Assembly: GCF_003171515.1 (NCBI RefSeq)
Contig: NC_089399.1
Location: forward strand, 3,720,001-3,784,000
Length of the DNA stretch: 64,000 bases
From: Pyrenophora tritici-repentis
Lineage: Eukaryota; Ascomycota; Dothideomycetes; Pleosporales; Pleosporaceae
Direction of reading: 5' to 3'
How positions within the stretch are numbered: position 1 is the stretch's first letter; each line of letters begins with the position of its first letter. The position numbers were made by a program, and so were the translations under genes. Positions 45,968-57,040 of this stretch are shown here, piece after piece. The notes beneath the pieces are model-generated. The model searched no databases. It was not told the DNA's origin and saw nothing but the letters and a program-made list of their open reading frames with translations.

Positions 45968-48058
45968 CTATATGGAGATCCACCTTCCCATCCAGGTGTC
46001 TACAATCTGTTTGGCTTCATCAACGAGACCCATGTCCAACAGGAGTTGAGACGTGCCGCGCACAGCTGAGTCGAGTGCTGAGAAGATCCATGCATGTGTG
46101 TAGCTCGTGTGTTCACCTAAGATGGAACAGTCAGTATATGCCTCAAAAACACAAGAAGGTTACTTACCAATGAAAATAGTCTTGAGTTCGGTCTTGTAGT
46201 AGGCGGGTAGGAACAAGTCTTGCTGCCCGACGGTTGGCGCAGCCCAAGCGCCAGCCTGGTGCTCGTCAGTCTCCCAGCACTGGCGTTCGTATGCGCCTGT
46301 CCATTGCTCTGCAGCGATGTCGCCATGAATCTCTACCATCGCGCGCTGTACCATGGCGACATGGTCAGCTTCGCTGAGTGCGCCAACTGAGCGGGCGAGA
46401 GTGCCAGAGATGTAAGAGCCGAGGATGACACCGGGGCCTGTTGAGTTGATCTTGTACGAGGGGTAGCAGACGCTGCCAATACCCGCGATATCGACTGAAC
46501 CGCAACCACCAATGATAGGAGGCGACAACTTTTCCCAGAAACGAGTCTTGTAGCGTAGTGAAACCTTGCAGGATTGCTGGTAGTTCATCTCGCTGATGGC
46601 ACGAGACAAGAGCGATGAGTACCTAGGAAGATTCCAGAGCCTAACCTTTGAGAAAGGCACTGCAACAACCGCGTAGTCGTACTCTTCGTTTTCCGGTTCC
46701 ATCGCCAAAGGATCTTGACGCCATTGCACTGCGATCTTGCCGGTGCTTTCGTCATGTTTCAGACCGGTAACCTTGCGGCCGAGAGTCAAACGATCCTGGA
46801 CGTGCGGGTAAAAAGCGCGAGGCAGCGACTCCAGACCCTTGTCAATCGTCCGCCAGGTAGTGGCACCAAAGTACACGGTGTCGTAGTTCCAGATGGGACC
46901 GTCGTCGTTGCCAGTGATATAATCGACTACATCATCGCTCGCGTTGAGTGCATACTTGATGTATGCAGCCTCAGACCAGTGAAAGAGACCCTTCGATACA
47001 GCATCCTTGTGAGCTTGGAAGACATTGGCCGCAATGCCCTTCAAGTCGGCAGGGGTGATATCTTCCCACTTCTCCAAGGCCTCAGTGACGTCGTCTACAG
47101 TCTTCTCGTCAGGAGCGCCCTCGACAGGGGGTAAGGTGTATGCGGTAGCATTGTTCTTGATCTGCGTAGCACTGGGAACGCGTCCGTTGGGTAGAAGGAA
47201 GCCGTTCGAACTGGCAGGCACGTTCGGGCTGGACTGGATCCATGGAATGAAGTTCACAGCAAGGCTGCTGGTGTTGCCACCGTTCATCTTGTTCAGGGTG
47301 GCTCCAAGCTGGAAAACCATCTTGTGATCTTGGATGTCGAGAGTCTCGTTCGCATCCGGGTAAAAGGTCGATACTGGGAAGCGCATGGGTCCCATCTCTT
47401 GGTATTGGTATTGTTCCGGAGTGCTACCTGCCAAGTACTTGGTTCGGATACGGCCGCCGATGCGTTGCGAAGATTCTGTAATGTGCCAGTCGTGAACACC
47501 TACTGAGTCCAGTAGAAGACTGGTCATCAGGCCGGACATTCCTCCTCCAATGATAGCAATCTTCTTGCTCTTTTCGACTGCAACATACGATGCATTGTTC
47601 TGCTTAGCCTTCATGTAGGCTACACCGTCGAACCAGGGGCCCATGGCATCAGCAACGGCTGAAATGTCCTCTCGTCTCCGCGGTTGGTGCTTTACTGGAA
47701 CACGTGTTGAGCGTCCAATGAGTGTGGACCCGGAGTAAGCGTGGATACAGCCGCTATCAACAGCATCCTCTGGTACGATCCAAACAAATCTTTCAGGTCG
47801 ACCGGATCGCTTGATGTAATGTGAGGCGATGTCGTGATGCCTGTCGCCGTGGCTCTTCATAGCGCAATCGCCATAAACCAATCGGACTTCGCCCTCGAAA
47901 TCATCGTCGCCATAGCCAACGTGGACGTTATGTACCGAGTTTGATGTAACGGCCAGAGGCTTGAAGAAAAGCAGATCTGTACGAGGAGTAGTCGGGGTAG
48001 CAAGAGCACCACCAGCCAAGGAAAGGGCGGCCGAGGAGGCTGTGATGAGACCTTTCAT
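45968..48058 (-). CDS. Secreted L-amino acid oxidase (flavin amine oxidase family)
   Basis: Exons 46168-48058 and 45968-46116; 679 residues. Signal peptide MKGLITASSAALSLAGGALA at the start. After a long N-terminal region comes the FAD-binding Rossmann motif KIAIIGGGMSGLMTSLLLDS, with the ESSQRIGGRIRT stretch and the typical GPMRFP block (residue Arg positioned to hold the substrate carboxylate). The C-terminal FAD motif is completed by the second exon: KTIFIG|EHTSYTHAWIFSAL. The enzyme oxidises L-amino acids to 2-imino acids with release of H2O2; the imines then hydrolyse to 2-keto acids and ammonia. The intron 46117-46167 (51 nt) is consensus. The divergent neighbour, beyond a transposon, is a secreted RidA-family protein. 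Confidence 0.93.
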
Positions 48059-49011
48059 CTTGACTTGAGAGGTAAATCGACGTGTGGGACAAAGACACCT
48101 GAAGACAATGGAATCATGTCTCTTCATATACCAGACTAATCCATGCCACAATCAGGCACCATTGCTAGGCTTGCAACATTCTCACATACACGTTGGTCAC
48201 AAACAGCCTTATCATCGCAGGGCATCCACCATACCGGACGGAATAGTAGTAGCAGCCCACCTCTCGTCGACGGCAAAAAAATTCGAACACTGCAGCCGCG
48301 ATAAGAGCCACAAGGCGTCGTTGGACGTGGAAGTGGGCGAGTATTCCTGCAAGATGGGATTCGCAACGCGTTGGACTACCGTTACAGCTGACCCACATTG
48401 CATACTCGAAGCGAGGCAGTAGCGTAACGGACAGTGGAGGTACAACTTTTGGAAAAGATCAGCACTGTCTTGGGAGAGATAACGGGTTCCGGACCGGGGC
48501 TGTCTTAGTCCATTCTTAGGGCTCCGTTCGCTGGACTGTTCATCATTATACCGGTACGCATATCGACAATCCACATACTACACTACAATACCACCTCAAG
48601 TCATTGAATATACCGCGCGGCTTTGCTCGCTGATGAGTTACCGAGAAAGCCTTCAACGAACAAGTCGGACTTTCAGCTAGCAACGCGCAAATGTTTTGAA
48701 GTAGCAACAAGCAGATGCTTTTCCGTAGCAATGAGCCTACGCTTTCTGGTAGCAGTCACTCGACGCTTTCGTATTACGGTACACGATCGATCATCTGAAT
48801 CCGAGATTCAAGGGTTTGGGCGCTCTATCAGGATTCTGGAAAGTATCGAAACCCTGCACATGTCAATCTTGGAAGTGCCACGTTCGTAAGGCGTGCGTGC
48901 ATGAGTCAAACATGACGAACGATTATAACGTGGCATCGCAAGTTCGTGCGGGTAGATGGCAACACGGCCGGCAAAAGAACTTCGGATGGTTTTCCATGCC
49001 GTCGGCAAATA
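48059..49011. other. Upstream region of the L-amino acid oxidase gene
   Basis: No supportable gene. It contains four imperfect 24-bp tandem repeats (48678-48773). Together with 51112-51858 it would have been one intergenic region before the transposon inserted. Confidence 0.5.
48678..48773 (+). repeat. Four imperfect 24-bp tandem repeats
   Basis: Each unit starts TAGCA and has a TGYTTT/CGCTTT core near its end; period exactly 24 bp. In the 88-codon plus ORF 48623-48889 this reads as an eight-residue repeat of the form VATSRCFS, but that ORF is not otherwise supported. Confidence 0.75.
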
Positions 49012-49056
49012 ACGTGTCTGTGCGCGTGATGCCCATAATCGCGTGCCGCACACCCC
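49012..49056 (+). repeat. Terminal inverted repeat of the damaged pogo element
   Basis: 45 bp, identical to the reverse complement of 51067-51111; next to TA at 49010-49011. Confidence 0.93.
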
Positions 49057-49164
49057 ACCAATATCGCGACGACGGCAAAGTTGAGGCTGCGCAGCCACGT
49101 ACAATAACTATTATCGCGAGATTTTCCGGTGTATTGATCTATAGACGTAGCTCTACAACTTTGT

Positions 49165-51011
49165 CTATCTATATTTTGCCGGAGTATTGACGGCCCGGCC
49201 GCGTCGGGTGGTTGTTGGTGGGGGAGCCGGTGCAGCCACCTCAGCCAGAGTACCACCGCCAGCACCACCCACGCGTCGTTTTTTTGGCTGTTGCTTTGCA
49301 GCGGGCTTTGAAGCCTTACGCTTGCCCGACTAGGGTTGTTGTATAGCCTTTGCAGCGTCGCGATCGCGTCGTTTGGCGTCAAGTTCGGCAGCCTTTACAG
49401 CCTTGGCTTCATCCCGCACCTTCTTTGCCTCCTCACGCGCCGCCCGCGCTGCCTCTTTGATCTTAAGTTGATAGATCCTGTTGTTCTCCTTTGCCTCTTT
49501 CAACTCTATCTTATCAAGTAGCTCTTTCTCCTTCTCCTTCTCCTTCACTAGCTGCCTAAAGCGGGCCTCTCGAAGCTTGCACGGCGACCACTAAACTGCC
49601 CCTGAATAGAACGCTTTTCGCTGCTGTAGATCTAGGGAGGTTCGTGCCGATTGCGGGGCTTCTGGTGAACGTGTAGCGCCGCGCGCAGTGCGTCCTTCTC
49701 GTACTCGGCGATCTCTTTGGCAGCCTGGAGGCGGAGGAGTATTTCTGAGAGGTTGTTGGCCGCAATAGAGCTCGGATCGTAGGCCTGATTAATGAGGTTC
49801 GTGATAGTAGCTCTACTCACGTTCACTAGTGGCGGCGGTGCTGTTAGTGTTGACTTTCGGAACTTTTTAAGTACTACTTCGGGATCTATAGGAGCTATCC
49901 CAGTGGCTTTAAATGCCTTCAACGCGTGCTTCTTAATAAAAGAGGAGTCCTAGGCAGGCTTAAAAAGACGGTAGAAGTCATCCTTCCTCACAGCTAAGAG
50001 ACCGTGGCTCGCCTGGAGGTAGTGCTGCAAGCTGAGTGAGTACGCGGCTGCTAGAGGTTTGAACATTACCACATCGAGTGGCTGCAGCGTATGGGTACTA
50101 TGGGGGGGTAGTACGAGTAACATAATATTGTGGGCGATCGCGTAGTCAATAAACTCCATAGTAACGTGACTCCCATAGCCGTCAAGGATGAGTAAGCGTG
50201 TGTGATTGCCGGCCTTCTCCTTCGTATGGCGATCAAACACCTGTTCGAGCCATGCCAGGCCTACCTAATCATTGGTCCACCCTGAGGGACTTGAGGTAAC
50301 GTAGACTAGATCGTCAATTGCGATATCATCAACCTATCTGGCGTACATGTTGCCCGAAGTAGCTTCGTATATAATCGCGGGCGGTAACGTACTCCTATTA
50401 GCACATATAGCAGCGATAACAGTGATCCAATCTCTGTTGCCGTCCTGTATCACTTTCTTAAAGCCCCCAGTCTCATATTTCTGCTTACTAAACACTCTCT
50501 TACTCCTCCCCGTTACTCTAATAAGGAATCCCTTCTTATCTATATTATATACATCCTGCGCCCGAATATAGTGCTGAGCCATTTTAGTAGATAGTAGATC
50601 AAAGTACGACTCGTACTTGTATACAGAATCAGCCTGGTGGCGATTGCGGTCCAAACCAGTTGACCAACGTGATATAATCGCGTCGGGATGACGGTGAAAG
50701 AAGCGCGTCACCTAGCTTTAGGAGGCAGCCCTTCCGGCTATAGCACTAGCAAAGTTCTAGATTATAGTCCTCGTCGGTGGTAAGCCAGCCTTAGTAAGCT
50801 CATTAATGTGCTCTAGAAGCTGTAGCTCCTAGTGTAGGTAAAGGAGTTGCTGATTACGTGATTTGGCTTCATTTGAGCCCCGGATCTGTTGATGGCGTCG
50901 CGACAACGTAGAGCGATCAACACCAAAGCGGCGCGCAACCTCAGAGTATGTAAATTTATCTCCGGGATCACGCGATTCAATAGCTTCAATCGCAGCGTTG
51001 ATACAACTCAT
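49165..51011 (-). pseudogene. Degenerate pogo/Tigger-like transposase
   Basis: Runs from ATG 51011 to the likely original stop at 49165. Recognisable order: N-terminal HTH (FTYSEVARRFGVDRSTLSRR), CENP-B-like region ending VTRFFHRHPDAIISRW, DDE core (VYNIDKKGF; LLILDGYGSH; LQPLDVVMF, again DD35D-like), then a Lys/Glu-rich coiled tail and a basic C-terminus. Eight TAG and one TAA stops interrupt it, each one C-to-T or G-to-A transition from Gln or Trp codons expected in the family (e.g. the TAG before VTRFF for Trp). A frameshift lies near 49570. This pattern is the signature of RIP. It cannot encode an active transposase. Confidence 0.9.
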
Positions 51012-51066
51012 AGTTGTGGAGTTATGGGTGGTTGAAGTGGTAAGGGTGGATTGGTGTTGATGTTGC

Positions 51067-51111
51067 GGGGTGTGCGGCACGCGATTATGGGCATCACGCG
51101 CACAGACACGT
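51067..51111 (-). repeat. Terminal inverted repeat of the damaged pogo element (other end)
   Basis: 45 bp, exact reverse complement of 49012-49056; followed by TA at 51112-51113. Confidence 0.93.
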
Positions 51112-51113
51112 TA

Positions 51114-51858
51114 AAAAGGCGAACGGCAAGCCTTGAACACCCTAAGTGGAGCCCCGCGATATCGATAACGCACGACGGCTGGCCTATAACCACGACCCTT
51201 ATCTTGACACTTTGTAATCTTTATCTTGACTTACGTAGGACGAATGCACCATGTGGATTTCACGGGATGCACGCACAGCGCAGCCGACAGCTGTCTCGGC
51301 GCCAAGGGAAAATACGCTTTTTTGGTCTGCATGCTTTGCTCCACAACGTATTGTGTGGTAACCTCCTTCCCTTTTCGGCGCCCTTTGGATATCTATGAGT
51401 TTTCCTACCCCACGAAAACGGCTGCACCTGCTCAGGATGGCCTTGCCAGCTTAGGCGTAGCGGAGACGATAAGGTTCTCGATGGGATTTCCAGGGCCTTG
51501 GGGCCGGCGGCCGAATATACGGGATTACGAAGGAGTCGGCTGTGCCGCTCAAGGCTAGGGATGACTGCCTTGGCTGCGATTCATCAGCCTCGAACGCAGT
51601 TCTCAAGAACATTATCAGCGAGCTTGACCAGGTTTATGGGATCTCGCAGCTCTTGGAAGGCATGGCACTCGGTGTAATACGGGCGGTGAACTTGGACCAA
51701 ACGCTATAGACTTTAACGTCAGTACTGGTAAGCTATCATCGCCAGGTATAAGACCATGGACGAGCCGAAGATGTTTAATCTCTTCATCTCAACGAATTCA
51801 ATCATATCCCTTACCTATTTGTCCCATTTGGAAGTTGATTCAAAGTAATACCACAATC
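51114..51858. promoter_or_regulatory. Upstream region of the RidA-family gene
   Basis: About 745 bp between the transposon and the RidA start. No gene seen; probably holds the promoter. No specific site assigned. Confidence 0.4.
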
Positions 51859-52414
51859 ATGGTTTCTTTCTCCATCATTACCACCTTGCTTGCAGTTGCT
51901 GGCGCCGCCGTAGCGAAATCTACTCCTAAGTTCGCTGAGCAACCAGTTGTGACCTACCTTGGTACCCAAGGGCCAATTTTATGTACATCAATCATAGCTT
52001 TGTTTGTCTTTCACGTACTGATCAGTTGACAGCAAGCGGCGCATGGACATCCAAAGGAATAGTGTACACCTCCGGAACCGTACCCTCACTCAACGGGACC
52101 ATTGTATCTGGAGGAATCGAGGCACAAACGGTACATACACACTATCTGATCCTACACTACATCTCACTCACAAAACCCAGGCTCAGGTTATCAAGAACAT
52201 TGCCGCGGTACTTGAAGAGGCCGGCACCTCATGGGAATACGTCATGAAGACCACCGTCTTCCTCGCTAATATGTCTGACTACTCTGCGATGAACGAAGTC
52301 TACGCCGCTATGTTGCCTAACCCCAAGCCTGCACGCACTGCTGTTGAGGTTGGAAAGTTGCCTGGTAACTTCTTGATTGAAGTTGAGGCTATCGCCGCGA
52401 TCCCCGATTCATGA
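51859..52414 (+). CDS. Secreted RidA/YjgF/YER057c-family protein (imine deaminase-like)
   Basis: Exons 51859-51982, 52033-52130, 52181-52414; 151 residues. RidA landmarks: SGAWTSKGIVYTSGTVPSLN, IEAQTAQVIKNIAAVLEEAG, and the conserved Arg in KPARTAVEVGKLPGNFLIEV, with the E-A-I-A end. The start MVSFSIITTLLAVAGAAVAK looks like a cleavable signal peptide, unusual for a family that is normally cytosolic or mitochondrial. RidA enzymes hydrolyse reactive 2-imino/enamino acids to keto acids and ammonia. Both introns are 50 nt with GTACAT donors; the first has an alternative donor 20 nt upstream (GTACCC), which gives the wrong frame length less neatly. Divergent from the secreted L-amino acid oxidase. 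Confidence 0.88.
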
Positions 52415-55249
52415 GATGCTTGAGTGCATTATTGGTATTGTAATGGTTGAAGAAATATCTCTCAGGGATCTATATCAATACTATACATTGATCATCAAAC
52501 ATGACCCCACCACGCGTTATCAAATCGTGATGTATGAGAAGAGCAAGGTCGAAAAAGCTCGGTAGAGCTATTGTCAAAGTCATGTAATCGATGGTTCTTT
52601 AGTGTGTTCTCGTAACTTACATGCTCAATATGAGTTACACATTAAAGAGTGCAGGCTGCCCCTAAACAAAATCGACACCAGAGTATTAAGGATAGGCCAC
52701 CAGCCATATTTCTGGATTTTTCATCGATGCACTCGAGGAAGGGCGGACGTGCAAAGTGCTCTTGCATTCTATTTCAAGTTGCTGTTCAATGATCGCTTCT
52801 TAGGGTGTTTGGTGCACACGATAAACAATATTTACTATCAGACGAAGCTGCTCGTAGACGCCGTGCAAATCTAGCTTTTAAAAATGTCAAGATTCTTGCC
52901 GTATCAAACTGAAGGACCAACGATTGAGTGAGAGCTGACCTTTCTTTGCTTATGAAGGTCGGCGCTTGCTGCAGCTTATGATTTGTTGAGGACCTCATCT
53001 ACCAACATTTGCAATCGCATCTTTAAATAGCACCGGTAGGCCCCGGGCCGGGACTGTGGGGTATGAGCGGGTTCGGAGTTTCGTTGGGGTGCGGGCATCA
53101 AGAATAAGCCGGTTACTCAAACCACCAGGCCTCACCAAGCGACAACCGGGACTTTTTGGTGTCATCGGGGTAATACTAACACGCTTTCGAAACACACCGA
53201 TCAGGAGTCAATTGCTAGATTGTCCGCGGAGTATCGCGTTTGAAGAGGAGTTCAACACTTATGTATGCTGACTGTAACTACCGAGGCACCTAACGTCCCC
53301 GCTAGCTTGTTGATTCAGGCTTTCCTCCTTTGGGTATAGCACGCGGTGTTTCGAGTGAATACGCACCCTGTTGTCGTATATCCGAGGCCATCGTATTACG
53401 TGCTCAATGGTGTGCTCGTTTCCTGTAAACGTTCGGAAAACCGCAACTTGAAGTGCTGACTTTCACTCAGCTGTCTACGCTCCAAGCAGCAATTGGTTCT
53501 GCACCTCCAGAGAGTACCATAGCTAGCCCCCGGGTAAGATATGATTCACTCAAGATGTGGGGCTACATATAAACTTTTGTTACCAGTTCTCGGACCGACT
53601 GCTGATGGGGCCCAGATGAACCTAGTTGCGGTACAGAGGAACAAAAGATGCGCTCGAGGGTAAAGACGATATCCATCACAGTACCTGACCTGCAAGTACC
53701 GTGGTGTCATATAGTATGCAGCCTTAATATCACTAGAGAACCAGGATGGGAGACTCGGGGAGTTATCAGCAAATGACAGGAGAGGTATCTGTTGAGAGTC
53801 CTAATGCGGGTCTCGCGACTGCGGCGTCATACTAAGGCAGACAGAGTTGGGTAAGGCATCCCCCAGCCGATGAGTCATGACTATGAGGTGGTGTGCGAGA
53901 ATTCATGTTTGAGGTCCATGTGCGGCACTGCGCAGGGTGAAGTGACATATTCTAAATCTTTTGAGTCATAACCTTGGCTGAAGTGTGTCAGTACCGTAGG
54001 TGATGCGCAAAAAGGAGGGTGTCTTATCGATTGCTTAGCGCCGGATCAACCATGGGGCCGGTAAACGTCACCTGGCAACGCGTGCCATGGTTGCCGCCTC
54101 CTTCCTCCCCCAATCGCGATCTATCACAAAATCGACGTTTTTTTCTACACTTACACCTATCTTTGCATACGTATCACATGTGCTCTAGAGACATGACGCA
54201 TACCTCATCACGTTCGAGTTTACGCGGTACCTATCCGCTTTCGCATCGAAAACGCGTCATGGACACACTCGCTACGGGTGCGTCCTACTCGGTAGAGACA
54301 AAATATATTGCTCGTGCCTGATTATTGGAGCTATAGTAGGACGGTCCGAATCATGAGGCAATAACTCAGGTCATCACACTCAGAGTGGATGCGACGAGAC
54401 TTTGCCAGACCATTCGGACACAGCCAACTACCGAGTTATGTTCAACGTGCATGAACCACAGTACCAACATTAATCGACTTTACCCATTTTAGTATTGAGC
54501 AAGAGCGAGGCAAAAAGAGGGTCCTGCGACAAAGGGCTGTGCCCTGCACCTTTGGTACTCAAGCCATACCTCGTCATCTCATTGGCGCATATCGTCATGT
54601 GAGAGAGCATGTGGAGCTTCACCTGAGGCGGAACCGAACTTTCGTCATGGAAAGTATCATTTGCGCCCTCACGAGTTCCCACTACGTCAAGATTCTGCCT
54701 GGGAATGCCGCAAAGAGAATGAGGCAGAGGCTAGTTGAGGCTGTACCTGCGCAAAATGGTAGGCACAGGCTCAAATACACGAACGGAACGGGCTTGCTTG
54801 GCAAAGCTTTTGCCCTTGAATGTTACGCGCGCAGACGCGACTTGCTCCATATGAACATAAGCTTATTCACGTGAGCGCTAGCATCAAGCTTCGGAACGAC
54901 GACCGTACAAGGACTCGGATCCTACGTCTCTCCGCCCTCATCCTCATCCCTCATAAGTACCCTAACCCCGTGCTGTCTGCTTGCCTGCACTGTTCCCCCC
55001 AAGCAAACGATTTGCACTCGCAGTGATTTCTGACATCCACTCACCTTGGTGTTCCCGAAGCTAGCTTGCGCTTCCACCCGCACTTTCACCCTGTTGCATC
55101 CACGCTGTTCCGAGCGACGGTACACCGCATTACCTGTATCTCTCCACACTGCTGGTGCCATCACCCCTCACCACCCCTCACCACCCCCATCGGACCACCG
55201 TCACAGAACTCCCAGTCGCACACAACAACGTACGCTCTCTTCAGCTATC
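52415..55249. other. Gene-poor stretch
   Basis: About 2.8 kb; no supportable coding region, RNA gene or transposon found. A plus-strand ORF (54539-54874) has no recognisable features. Confidence 0.45.
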
Positions 55250-56386
55250 ATGCCAAAATTCCAGGATATACCAGCTGAGCTGCGTAACTTTGTTTACAGT
55301 CAGCTACTCGAAGGACGCGATTCTCGGCAGCAGGTCCACAAAAGTTTCGGATTGTTCACCGTTTCGAAGCAAATCCACGATGAGTCCACCTCATACTTCT
55401 ACCAACACAACGCCATGGTCGTCGATGTTTTATCACCCGCCACCGATAGCGCGACTATTCTGCCCCCGATCGCCGACAAACACCTCCGGTACCTTCGCTG
55501 GCTGTCTGTATATGCGACAACTGCAGAGGCCCATTCGCCACGACAGCAAAAGGTAGCTAGCACCATCGCATCGCTAGCTGTCATTGGTGCAGAATTCAAA
55601 CACCTTCACATCTGCCTCCAATCGTCGCTCTCAAAACTCCTCAACTCTCGAGTCGACGATGCCGTCTTCCACTACGACCATCCCATCACGGTTGCTCTAC
55701 GACAGCTACTTGAATCAGATGTCGCCCGCATTGTCAGCCTTGAACTGTGTAGCACTTGGTTCGCACCGTATGTCGCTCAGCAACTCCACGCTCAATACGG
55801 CACTCGACTCCGATTTGTCTCCGCTAGCAAGCAAGCAGTGGACCCATGCACCCTGGAACGGCCCCTAACTGGTACATATGTAAGCACACATCTGACCGGG
55901 CTAGATCTCGATGATGAGGCTGTTGCAGACGCGCGCTGTCCTGATATTATCTCTGCTTCTTCCACCTTTTCAGCCCCTTCATCCCTGGTAGGTTCTCACA
56001 GCTCAGCGTTTGCAGACTTGGATGCGTTCTCTGCTATTGCTTTTGGGCTCGGTGAAGGTGAACTAGTGGATGACGATGAACCAGACCAGACGTCGCAGCA
56101 CGAAGAAGAGACGTTCTTCTCCACGTCCGACATCGAGGAGTGGGAGTATTCCACACAAGAGCAGGATCAAGATGGGCTCGATGAATATGAAGATATGGAT
56201 CTTGACGACAATAGCAATGATGACGACGACGAAATGGAGGAAATACCAGAGGAGGAAATGGACGCAATCATGGGCAACATGGAGGATACTGCTAACCACA
56301 TTGCAAATGATGCTGACATGTCATATATGATCAACTTCGCGCCGGAGTTGCTGTTGACGCGGCATGATCTTGGCCATTTGGTCTAG
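55250..56386 (+). CDS. Unknown F-box-like (2EXR-type) protein with acidic tail
   Basis: Single exon of 378 residues from ATG 55250. The N-terminus FQDIPAELRNFVYSQLLEG, followed by FGLFTVSKQIHDESTSYFYQ, is the pattern of a large group of Dothideomycete proteins (P.ELRN.IY..LL... SKQI..E....FY..N) often described as F-box-like or 2EXR. Such proteins may be substrate adaptors, but for most this is unproven. The C-terminal 100 residues are very acidic (EEWEYSTQEQDQDGLDEYED; NDDDDEMEEIPEEEMD). No catalytic motif. Assignment beyond this family resemblance is not possible from the sequence. Confidence 0.75.
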   Translation: MPKFQDIPAELRNFVYSQLLEGRDSRQQVHKSFGLFTVSKQIHDESTSYFYQHNAMVVDVLSPATDSATILPPIADKHLRYLRWLSVYATTAEAHSPRQQKVASTIASLAVIGAEFKHLHICLQSSLSKLLNSRVDDAVFHYDHPITVALRQLLESDVARIVSLELCSTWFAPYVAQQLHAQYGTRLRFVSASKQAVDPCTLERPLTGTYVSTHLTGLDLDDEAVADARCPDIISASSTFSAPSSLVGSHSSAFADLDAFSAIAFGLGEGELVDDDEPDQTSQHEEETFFSTSDIEEWEYSTQEQDQDGLDEYEDMDLDDNSNDDDDEMEEIPEEEMDAIMGNMEDTANHIANDADMSYMINFAPELLLTRHDLGHLV

Positions 56387-57040
56387 GTCACATCTGGGGT
56401 ATAAAGGTGTGTAAGGCCCTGCACTACTTGTGATCGCAGTATGCACAGTAGGCCAGTCATCGGCGGTCATGATTGCAGCGAGTGGACTCAAGCGACTATT
56501 ATTATGGGATTTGGCGCTCTCTTGGACATTTCAGCGCATGGCGAACTTATTATTTGATATTTGGCGTTCTTTCTACGTGTTGCGGATGAGCGCGCAACAC
56601 TTTGTCGGTGGTTTAGCGGATATACCCACGGTCCGGCGCGTAGCAACGTCGCTTACGTTTGAGGTCGGAGTTTCTTTTTCTCTACAGGTTGTCTTGAAGG
56701 AAAGGCGATATTCAGATGGGCCCTCGTGAGCCATATCCCCTTGTACCGGGTTCACATGGTATCATACTAAAGTTCCTCAGTATAGTTACAATATAAGTCC
56801 ATAATTCTACCATATCAGGTTTCCATCCCAAGTCATACCACATGGCCGACTCACTCGATGGAGGAGTCATACTTTGGCTGTGTCATCAAGTTGGCCACTA
56901 TGACTCTTCAGCGATACTCCCTTCTACATCAACTGTGTCTTTGAGACTGCGCGACTTTTGCACACAATGTTCGGAAGCCTCACAGCTATAGTCTATACGC
57001 CCATGTTACTGCACCACTCACCTTTCGGCTTATCGTGAAC
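56387..57040. other. Intergenic region
   Basis: 654 bp between two plus-strand genes; no element recognised. Confidence 0.45.

Larger units (their letters stand above)
49012..51111 (-). mobile_element. RIP-damaged pogo-family DNA transposon
   Basis: 2100-bp element with 45-bp perfect terminal inverted repeats (49012-49056 and 51067-51111) and TA duplications at 49010-49011 and 51112-51113. The transposase inside is broken by about nine stops and a frameshift. Its TIRs (ACGTGTCTGTGCGCGTGATG...) differ from those of the element at 5604-7457, so it belongs to another pogo subfamily. It lies between the divergent L-amino acid oxidase and RidA genes. Confidence 0.92.
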
